A DNA stretch of 64,000 nucleotides from Gordionus sp. m RMFG-2023. Taxonomy: Eukaryota; Nematomorpha; Gordioida; Chordodea; Parachordodidae. The DNA is taken from positions 31,756,730 through 31,820,729 of the forward strand of contig NC_088778.1 of assembly GCF_954871325.1 (NCBI RefSeq), in the 5' to 3' direction. The translations under genes and the position numbers were made by a program. Below the pieces are notes generated by a model, which had not been told where the DNA came from, ran no database searches, and was given only the letters and a program-made list of their open reading frames with translations. Below are positions 14,101 to 26,100 of the stretch, in pieces (position 1 is the stretch's first letter; each line of letters starts with the position of its first letter).

Positions 14101-17100
14101 AAATCCGTTTTTTTTAGTGACGATTAAATTGGAAGACATTGCGCGAAGCGATTTTTTAAAACAATATTTATGCGAAAATAATTAAATTCGACTAATTATT
14201 ATCTTTTGATCTTATATCATTCATTCCCCTATGTTTTATAAATAAATATTTTTACCACTATTATAATAAATCAATCAATCAATCGCACAAAATATTTAGG
14301 ATTGAATAGATTACGAGATAGCAATCGAAATGATTATTCTGGTCAACCCCGCGATTTCAGCCAAGAGAGGGGAACAACATATGATGTTAGACCTGGCTAT
14401 GCTTTAACCGGTAATATACTAATTATTTTTTCAAGAGTTTTATTTCTCTAGTCTTATAAATACTAGTTACCCCATATCTACCTTAATTTCTCATTCAATT
14501 TTTTTAAAGAGTTAAAGATAAGGAACTCCCTTCAACTCCCCTAATCAAATTTCGTGAGAAGCTCTATAGATAAAATAAATTATTATGATATATTCACACT
14601 ATGTATAACCCCTCCCCTCCCCCCCCCCTTCTTCCCCATTATTTTGGGATTAAATAAATGATCATTTTAGGAATTTAAAAATTAGATGGGAGAAAATATT
14701 GTTTTGTTATCAGCGATCGCGCGGCTATCTCAGATCTCTCAATCATTCTCAAATCTAATAACTCATTCATGATTGTTATTTTTTTTTCCTCATAACAAAT
14801 ATGTCTATATTATGATTTTACTCATAACATGCGTGTATACTGCCTTATAAATATTCATTTCTGAATTACACAAATACAATTTATGGCTCTTTTTTCTAAT
14901 TTATTTAAAAATACTATCGATTTGCTTATGATTATAAAATCAAATTATTTTCGCGATAATAATTTTTGCACGATAAATTATTATTATTTTTTTCAACGAT
15001 GAAACCATTATCTTTATTTTAAAAATAATTATTGATCACGTTAAATTTTTTGCATGCTTTTTTTTTTCCGCGTTACCGATTTAATTTTCCGCAATCCACT
15101 TGCAAGCTTTCAAATTACACAACAAACATATCTTCGATTTTCTAACATTCATTTTCACCAACTGCCATTCAAAATTACATACAAAAAAAGGCTCTTAAAA
15201 CTTTACTACTACTACTACCAATACCAATAATAATCGAACTAATAATTATCTCTCTAAATAAAAATTAAAAAAATAAAAGGGCCTGATGTCGGATTTAGCG
15301 GTACGGTTCCGGATAAAGATGTCCACTTCCAAGACAATGCAGGTATTTTTAAGGAAGGGAGCGGGAAAGCAGCAACGCTCAGGAGAAAATCATCTTTTAA
15401 GGACAAGATTCAGGAGTCGGTTAAAGATGTCAAAGACAAAATTAAAAGCATAGTCGGAAAGGACAAAGATCATTATTCCCACAATGCGGGCACAGTAATT
15501 GAAGATCCTAACATTAAATACCCACCGCCCCCATTGGGCAGAACGGATTCATACGAGAAATTTAGGGACGAAGAGTTAGCCCATGTCAAGTTTGATAGTA
15601 AAGGCCTCCCTTTAACCACTGGTGTAATCAGAGGTAATGCAGACGATAACAGGCTTTTTTCGGAATGGGGCGTCGATAACAAAGTGCAAGCTCCAAACAA
15701 ACTCTACACTGATGTATCACGTCAGCATGAATCACATGATTACGGAACACATAATGTCCACAAGAAAGAATCTTTAAAGGATAAAATATCCGAATCGGTC
15801 GAAGATTTTAAGCATAAGATTACGGCACCTTTCCATCATCACGAAGGACATAATATCGATGAGCCCTTGGCATCACGCTCTAGTTATGCCATTCCAGGGG
15901 CAGCATTAGTTGGATCCGTAGTAGGAGGCACTGGGGCTGCAATTGGATCAACCTTTCACCACGGAAGAGATGATTCGAACTTTAATCCTGACCTAACCAA
16001 CAAAGGAAACTTCCCCATAGACAGAGGTCCGGGAGATGTTTCACTAAGCAGAAATTTGGATAGACCTGGATATACAAGCTCCCTGGATGATAGAAATAGA
16101 TTTACTAATGATGCAGCTCTAGGAAACGCCGATAACAAACTATATTCTGAATGGGACCGTGGTTATACTAATCAAGAGTTTAGGCCAAATCAAACTCCTT
16201 ATGATAGAGAAATTAATCAATCTAACTACAAGAATTATGTGCCTGGCGGGGTAGCAACCGGGGCAGCAACCGGGGCAGCTGTTCGACAAGGTGAAACTAC
16301 TAAAGGCTCAGACCAACATCGAGAGAGCATGAAGGACAAGGTTGCGGATGCCTATCACGATTTTAAGGAAATGATAACTTCCCCCTTTGAAAAGAAAGAC
16401 AAAGATGGAAAATACGGTGATTTACGGCATCCAGTTCAATCAAACGTTGCCGGAGTCAATAACGATAATAAATTATACTCCGAATGGGATAAGGGTTATC
16501 CGGAACAACGGAATGTTTCATACGAAGGACCCGAACAGTCGAATTATCGCCCAGGCTCGGAATATGACGCTCGTCATCCTGATTATGACACACGTGGTTT
16601 TGATAATAATCTAAAAGGTCAGCAACCTTATACTAGCAATTTTGACGGGCCAGATTCTCATCATGGTTATAAGATAGCTGGAGCTGGATTAGCAGGTTCA
16701 ATATTGGGTACTGGACTAGCCGCTGGGTCTAACTATCATTCCGATTCTCCTAGATATAATCCAACCGTTGTAGATACGACACATCCTCATGCATTACGAA
16801 GTGAATCGATAACGGATAAAATTGGGGAAGGATTAAAGAGCGCTAAGGACAAAATAATAGCGCCATTTAAAGGCCACCATACTGATAGTAATTATCATCC
16901 TCAAGGTGACGATGTCAAAACCATAGATGGACCTGGTTACCCTGATTTAAGGAATAAGGTGAAAGACAGAGACGGATATTATATTGATCCGTATTCCGGC
17001 GTTACCCAAGAAGGAGACGCCAGAAGGTATGAAGGTGATTACATACCAAATCAAGATGAAAGGACTCATTCTCACCTAAAACCCGTTACTTTGGGGCACA

Positions 17101-20100
17101 AACTGATAAGGAAAGATTCTTACGAAAAATTTAGAGAGGAACACGGCAGGGACCATCCTGATTATCATAGAAAACAATCGTTGAAAGACAAAATCAGCGA
17201 CTCACTAACCGATATGAAACATAAAATCGCTGCTCCATTCAAGGGCGACGATCAAATTGGCAAAGAAACCATTAAGGTCCACGACGATAAGGTGGCAGGA
17301 GGCGATATATCAGAAAGATACCCATACACTGCCCCACACCACGATATGCCCAGTGCGGGTATGACTGGGGCTCTTTTAGGTGGTACCGGAGCTGCCATTG
17401 GTTCATCTTGGTATGCCAATAGGGATAGAGAAGGGGATATCTCAAGAGCAGCTGATGTCGAAACATCTAAATTACACCAAGCCCGCGAAGCTTCTATAAC
17501 GGATAAGATAGGGGAAGGTTTGAAGGATGTTAAAGATAAAATAGTTGCCCCGTTCAAGAGTCATCATGATACCGGACATGATATTAGTCACTCGGGGGGA
17601 TATAAAGATTACCCTCAGTCTCATGATCCTTCCTTTAAAGATAAAATATCTGGAACTTTTAACGACCTCAAGGACAAGGTTTCGACTACATTCGACAAAG
17701 ATAAAAATATCGACAAAGTTGGAGGAAGCCGCGTTTATCCCGAGGATAATATCACGGATGTTAAAGTCATTAAGCGTTCTCCGTCGCTCAAGGAAAAGTT
17801 TAACGAAGCTTTTGACAATATCGAAAATAAGATAACCGCCCCATTCCATCGCGATCATCCTAGTCACACTAATGACCTTAAGCAATTGTCTGGCAATAAA
17901 GTGTATCCTGAAGGACGAGGAGAAATTCGTTACGGGGAAAATGGCGAACCGATTTCACAGCACCATAAATCTTTTTTCGAGGATATGAAAGATAAAATTG
18001 CCGCTCCATTTTCTCATGACAGTAACGTTGTCCATAATGAATATCATTCTGATAATACCAGGTTAGGAGGGCTAACCGGTCCTGAGTACAGGAATACATC
18101 GACTGGCCCAAGCTCAAGGTTGGATAAAGATTATAACTTGGGTGGTGCGGCATTTTATGGTACTCCCATACCTACCCAATCGTTGAGCTCAAATTTTCCA
18201 TCGCGCCTCGCTGATAACCAAACCTCAGCTCAATCTTTTATAAAAGATGATTATAACTCTTCACGTTATATTACTACCCCTATAGGAATAGCCAGAGACA
18301 GATCTCCTTATGGTACTAATGTGGAACCTTTATCCGACCATTACCCGGAAAGGATGGGAACTTCCCCGCAATTTCACCACGATAAATACGATACCTACGG
18401 AGATTTTCCATTGATCACTGCCGCTAAAGAAGACTTAACTAGAGTTACCGACGACATGTCCTCTAGGCCTTTCGAATCTAGATATCCTGAAACAGACGCT
18501 TCAAGTAGTTATTTGTTTCATAGTGCATACGGGTGTTTTTTTTAATCTTACTTTTATTACCTTATAAACTCTTTGAATTGTGCAATCCTCTCATATAGGT
18601 TTTTTACGCATCTTATATCAATATTTACTATTTGATCTAAATTTTGCTAGTTTAATTATAAATATAGACATTTAAATTTCCTATAGTGGTGGGCATACAA
18701 TTAAGAGGGTTTCATTACTTTTAAATCTCTAGTAATCTAAAATAATGAGTTCTCGGGGCTAGATAAATTTAGTTTGTTATAAAATGATGAAACTTATTTA
18801 GGTTTTAGTTAAAGATATTATTTATTTCATTAACGGATTATATTATGAAAAAGGGCGGGATATTGCAATAGGTCCTGGTAACCAGCAAGAAGTCAGGAGT
18901 GGAGTAGGCTGGGCAGCTGCACCGTTAGCTGTTCCTATAGGTGCCGCAATTTATTCTGGCGTTAGGAAAGGAGATCGTGACGAAAATAGTAATTAATTAT
19001 TTCTTTTTTTTTAATGATCTTTGAACCTTTTTAAAAGTATATTATTACAAATATTTCAATAAAAATAGATTTAGAAATATCGAGATTATGCGAACGATAG
19101 AAAGTTAAAGTCCGTAGTTTAATATACCTTCACTTATAAGTGGATCAGATAATATAATTTGCTAAAACACAATAAAAAGCTACTTGTGTATAACTTCGAA
19201 ATTGCGCTAATGTTATTATTTTTTTTTACTCATAAAGGAAGTAAGTTCCAAGACTCCTCGTTCAGGGATTCGTCATATGGCAAAACAATGGATGAGGGCA
19301 GAAGAGGAATTGCGGACAAAGGCCCTCACGCGGATTATTATTTAAATCAAGCTGGTAAGGATAAGGACCGTGTAAGTGATATCCGGTATACAACCGGTCC
19401 AGGTACGAATAAATCTCTCAACGTTTACGAAACGAATAGACAGGACGATCGAATAGGTTAGAATATGGAAACAAATATTTTGTTTATAATTTTTAAAATT
19501 TTTTATCTTGAAAGTGATAATTGTGATTTTATTTGGTAATTTAATCAATTTCACTATTAAAACCATCTAATGTCTCAATTGCACGGACACCCGGGTGAAC
19601 AGAACCATTATATCAGAATGAATCTTTATTGTTTTCTAAACTATAACCGGCCCTTTATACGAAATCGTTAAAAGGAGCGAACCGAACCTATACAACTATC
19701 ATTGAACGGGGAGCTAAAACTATTATCCATTGGGATATATGGAATCTCTGTTCCTATTTTTTTTTTTCACCAATAAATTCTTAAATATATTTATATTAAT
19801 AATTCCCACTGAGGCTATGTCCCAAGTAGTGTTATTCAACGGCTCTATTTTTAAAAAAAGGGTTAACCCAATATTTTAGCCAAATGTAAATAAACCTGGA
19901 GATCTGGCATATAAGGTGAAAGGTTTGGACTAACCAAATCTCAAGGTTTGCATAACATGATTTTGGCTAAAATCTCAGTTCATAATCGACCAAATTGAGA
20001 CGTTTAATAACACTATACTCCCAGGACTTTTCTTCTTTCTTTTATTTAACTTTTACTTTTCGTTAGCTTTAATCTAAAGGACTGACATCAAAAAAAAGAT

Positions 20101-23100
20101 ATCAGAGATAACTAAAGAGTAATAGCTAAAAAAAAACTGCTTTTGAGAATAAAACAAATTTTTTATAAAAAAAAACAATTACTAAGATTTTTTAAAACCC
20201 GAAACACCCCTCCCTCATTTTTTTTCTAAACACGTAAGTAAACCGGAAGCATTATAGATAGCTGTCTAGATAACTGGCTAAATTTAGCCGTTTCGACTTT
20301 ATGTTATTTGGAGGTGTTTAGAAGAAGAGTTAAGTTTAGAAGCTATAATTGTTATTAGCGTATGACATATTTTGCAAAATCAATTTGAACCTAAACAATT
20401 TGTACGGGGGTTGTAGGATATCCAGATAGTTCCGTCAATAAAAGGTACGACGCCAATAGACAAGTCTCCTCGCAAGATTATGGTGGAAAGGACGACGAGA
20501 GAAGGCCAATTACCAATAAATATATTGACGAAGATTATTACAGACTCAATCAAGGCGGAAGCAGGGAACCCGCCCAACCATCATCCGGGTTTAGTGATGG
20601 ACGACCGACCGGTCAGTCGGTCAATGTTTATAGCGGCCCTGATTCATCTTCCGATAGATTAGCACTGATAGGTATATTTATTTTTTTAATTAACTCGTCC
20701 ATAACCAATGTATTAAAAGATTTTAGTTGAGAACTGGTAATGATATATCTGTTTCAATCAAACATTTTAAAAACTTGAACACACAAACATAATTCATTTT
20801 TTAAAATTCTATGGAGAATCAATCGGCATTGAGAATTTCTTCATCCTAAAAATAAAAAAGATATGCCGTTTCCCAACACAATTCTAATCCATTGGGTGCA
20901 TGATCAAAATAAAAAATAATTTTTGTTTTTGAATTTAATAAATATTATTTTGTTTTTGGTTTATTTATTTTTTTGCATAATATTTTGAATTTTTTTTTTT
21001 TAAATAAAAAAACTATTTTAGACCGAGGTCGTACCACCCAACCCTCGAGCCAATATTCTATCCGGGATTATAACATTTCTAATTACAACAGGAGTGTCTC
21101 TCCGCCTTTCAATTATGGCAAAAGTATTTATATTATCTCTTCTCTTCTCTGTCACTGTGTTTCTTTTTCAGCAGTCTATGTTATTTTTAAACTTTAAATA
21201 ATTGTTTTGAGCTTTTTTTTTAAATTTAAAAATCTAATTTTACTCAGAAATGCATTCTATTATGTTTAGAAAACCCCTAATTGCATGTATTTTGGAAATA
21301 TTTGTTATGAAATTTTGAACTTAATACGTTATGATAACGACAAAGTAATCTGGGATTCACATGGTAAGGTATTTATAAACATTCCGGAATGCTGGTTAAA
21401 TTTTTTTTTTACAATTTCAAATTTGTTTATTTATAATTTGATACATTATTACAAAAGGTGGTAATGCGGGTAGTTTCAGAAGCAAGTCATACGAACCCCG
21501 GGCCAGCTTCCCCCATTTCATAGTAGTGGACAAGAGAGGCCAAAATTTGCCCCACGATGATATGTACGGGACCGATTTTTACAAGGAAGTTTTGGCGGGA
21601 AAATATAACGATCCGGATTCGGCGTTTCCAAATCTCAAATATTTGCCCGAAAATAGTCAAGGCAGATCAGGATGGTCTGGGTCCCTGCCTAGAACTTCCT
21701 CGTTGGGTTCCTACTTTGGAGGTGATAGCGTAGGAAGGGGTCAGAGCGGTACTACTTACAAAATGGCTTCTAGTCGCCCCGGAGAAGGTTAAATATTAAA
21801 TGATTTTGGTTTGTTTGTTTCGAATAAGGATAGAATTTCGATATCATAGACAAGTTTTTTTGTAAATTTTATACTTGTTTTATTTCGCAATCTAAAGCAC
21901 TGAATAGCACAATATTCATATAATTTAAAAAAATAAATGATTAGGCAATTAAAGTCTTTTATAATGATAAAAATAATTTCTTTTATTGATAATTTTTATA
22001 TCTTTTACAGGTTACAATCAGTCTACTCAGGGTTATAACGATACAGGTTATAACCGGGGTGGTCCAGGGATTGATCAGATCGGGTACAATGACAGGGATT
22101 ATTATAACGACTTTTCCGGAGTTACCCCTTCTTCCAATATTCAACCTGGCAAGCCGTTTGGCGCAAATGGTCAAACTAAAAAGCATGCCGGCGATTCCTT
22201 TAACCTCAAAAATTGGTTAGGTGAAACTTTCTTATCCTCCGACAAAAAAAGTAAAATTATTTGTCCTATATTTTTATCGATAAATTAAATTTAGAAATGT
22301 AACAATATTTCGCGGAAATTTTAAATATTTATGTTTAATCATCAAATTATGTTTTAACATTTAATATTCCAATTTTTTTTTAAAAAAATTACCACAATAA
22401 TTTATGGATTATAGGCAAAACGCATCCAAAATTTTCATTGGGGGAGAGTGCTGCTATGATTTCCTCCCCTCTCCCTCCCTTTATATATTTACATATTATT
22501 AAAACTCTATTTATCATAGAAGCTGCTCCCACCAACGCTTACGAAGGACAGCAACAGTTTGATTCTAACAACAGATCTGCCTATCCTTCAGGCGGAAACT
22601 ATGGCTATGCTCCTCATCCGACTGACCCCCAGTGGAGGGGAAATGAAGGTTACTATTACAAAGGTGGAGCACCTCCAGTCCCAGCTCCTCCAGTCTCAGC
22701 TGACTTTAACGCTCAGAATAGTTATTCCACTCAATTTGAATCGAATCAGTATGGGCACCCAGGGGCCACATTTGTGGCACCTGAGGCAAGAATCAGAGGT
22801 CTAGAGTTCTATAAGTTTAATTAGCGCTTAAATTGAATCGATATTTGTAATATAGTCTAATGGGTTATATACTATATTAAACATCTTATGTAAGGGAAAT
22901 GATTAATCTTTACTAACAAATGTTTATGCAAACCTTTTTGTAAAAAATGCTTACTTTTTCTTGCATCTCTAAAATTTGTTTTTTTTTAATCTTTCTAAGT
23001 TCCCCGATGCTTAAGGTATCAATCAATTTGTCTAAAATGGAGGTGATTGGCATTGTGAAAATAATATCGATAATATTAAAACCTTATTTCTAGGTGGATT

Positions 23101-26100
23101 GATTAATTGATTGTATAAACGTTAAATTATTCGAATTTTTTTTTAAAAAAAACACCTTTATTTTCGCAGATGATAATTTTAGCAAAAATCTTTTAACCGA
23201 AACCACGATACCTGAATCAGTTAGTGAAAAAATTACAACTATTGAAAAAAAATACCACGACAGTAAAAACGAATATAATAAAAGTGCTCTTATACCTGTT
23301 TTAAGTCCAAAAGATGAGCAAGTTGTGCCATACGCATCCCCTCTATCAACTGTGAACCAGGCACCGAAGAATGACCTAACCAACAAAAGGGAAACAGAAC
23401 TAGAGACGCAACCTGACATAGCAAAGACGACGACCGAACTCCCCAAAGGCGTTGAGATTAAGAAGAAATCCTCTCTCCTCGGCAAAAAGCCAAAAAAATT
23501 GTTGAATCGTTTGAAGGAATCCTTTAGCTTAGAACGCGAAGACAAAAAGAACAAAAATGAAGAGGAAAAAATTACCAAAGATGATTCGTCTAAACTAAAC
23601 AAGAATGAAAAGCCCTTAGCAACTTTCAAGACATCAACTTCGACGAAAACAGATATATCTAATGGATTAATAAGTAGAGACAATGCAATATCCCTTGGTT
23701 CCACTTCGCCATCTTTAGGAAGAGAGGAATCCAATAATCAAACTGACTCTTACCACCTTGACTCTAGTTTAAAGCATGATAACTTTAGAGCATCTCCCAT
23801 ATCAGAGACTATCCGAAAAAAGAAAGATGACGACCAAGATGATTATGATGCATCAAAAACTTCATTTGCTTCGACACAGTATAATCAAAAGTATGTTCCA
23901 ATTTTGTCCGATCAATCACGTCCCTTGATGTTCACTTCATCCACAGGTAAGTATACACCTGCAAAATATTCAGACCTCTCACAAAGTAAAGGACAAGTTC
24001 CAATGTCTGTCGATGGACGATACTCCTACTTGGACCCCAATAGGAAACCTTACGATGACTTCAGAGACAAAGTTCTAACTGACTCCATTTTCGCTGAAGA
24101 TGCTGTTGATATCATTGCTGAAAATCCAGATAAACGATTCAAGGTGGTATTAGGGCCAGAAATAGCCGAGAAAATGGTAGATTACAAATATCTTGGTTCA
24201 CCTTACAAGGATGATCAACCTAATTTATCATTCATTAAAGGTGTTGGAAAATCTATTCAGACTGCTGAAAATTCTACAGGTTTTTCTCAAAAATCGTCGA
24301 AACCACCTACTACTAACCACGTTAAGTGGCCGGCACCAAGTGCCCCTAAAGACGGTAAATTTTCTTACGTTGATCAAAAAAATAATCGTTACGCAGATAA
24401 CCGGACGCCCGATCTCCGAGATTCTAAATTTAGGGAGGAGGTTTTACTTAGTAAAAAGGTAGATGATGATATTGATGATTCTCAATACGATAAAAATAAT
24501 TTAAAATACAAAGGCGCTTCTTATAAGTTGCCACCCATAACTATACCCTCTACAGAGTATGATGAGTTGAACAAAAGGTATACAGAGGAATACAAAGGTA
24601 GGGATCCTATTGAGGAAAATTTCAGTTCCTCAATATACCGGCCTTGCCCTTGCAATGGGCCGCACCCTCACAGAATAGAGGATCACGAAGAGGAAATGCA
24701 TGGTAGAGAAGAATTGGGAGATGGATCTCAAATTAGCCTAGCCTCTAATAAGGATGTTGAAAAAAATAGGAAAGACGACGGTTCAATAAAATATACGCAA
24801 GATTCTAAGAATGAAATGGACTACGAGATCGCAACCGGCCATTTATCTCGTAATAGTTTAATCTCAGACAATCTCAACCTAAATCTTTCTGAAACTTTGT
24901 TGAAGAAGAAAAAGGATAAGACCCCAGTTAAAGGATCGAATAAATATTCCGATTCCGACTTCAAAAATAATACGAATTCCATTTCGAGAAATAATGTAAC
25001 CGTTTTGTCGGCGCCAGATATGATTTCGGGTTCGCCCCGGGAACCTACTGTTCAGCAAATAGATATGGACATCAAAAAAGACAAAGGTTTTCCTACAAAT
25101 ATTTCTCTCGAACAAAGGGTAGGGTCTTACGCCGATAAAATAATCCACGATTCTACATCTGAGATATCGAAAATTTCCTCTAATACAGATAAAGTGAATT
25201 CTCACATGTTTATTGACACAGAATTGAAAAGGAGACATGATCCTAATACTTTGACAGCATCCTCTTATTCTGATAAACCTGATGTAAGAAAGGATAGAGA
25301 TACAACATATGATAAACTTGGATCATTTTCTGGAGATGAAAACGTTAGCAAAGGTGCCCCTATTTCCTCTACCGAAGAAACTCCTTCTGTAAAAACATCG
25401 GTTGAGGATAAAATATCAAAAGTTAAAAAGAAAAACTCGTTTTCCAAATTTTTTAGCAAAAAACCATTCGATAAAAAGGAACAAGACCTAGTCATCGATA
25501 GGAATGAATCAGACATCATAAAAAGTCTAGATGGGTATGACCTCAAACAGACACCCAAACAAACTGTAAGTTCCTTAACGGGTCGCGTAAGCGATCAATA
25601 TGAAACCCATGTCACGAGCGCTAATTTCGTGGACTCACCGGAACAAAATCAATCATTGTACAACCAAAATATTCCAAATTATCAACAATCAAAATTTGAC
25701 GATAATCTTCGTCGGTATTTGTCTAGTTCAAATCAAGATGATCCTAAATCAAGCAACATATCTAATATTCCGACCGATGAACATAAGGATAACACCAATA
25801 ATTATGATAATAAATTAAAGGAAAATATCCCAACTTCTATAGATGAAACTCTGAAAGCAGGTTCAGATAGGTCTAAGGACACGATCGATACTAAATTTGA
25901 TAAAGATTTTATAACTCAAGAATATGGTAAAGGGAGGGCACCAGAAATGGATGCGCCTAAACGAAAATCTACCAACAAACTTTACAAATTTTTTTCGCCT
26001 AAATACCCCAGTGAAAATATCAAAGAATCCACTGCTATAACGAAGGCCGATATTCAGACGCCCAATTTTTCTAGTGAAGATATATCATCATCACAAAATC

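Noticed and set aside
17472-18153. Open frames on the - strand under exon 10
   Set aside because: Shadows of the strongly biased + strand coding exon.
15280-18522. Assignment of exon 10 to group 3 LEA proteins
   Set aside because: No regular 11-residue TAQAAKEK-type period; the segments are single amphipathic units between disordered linkers.
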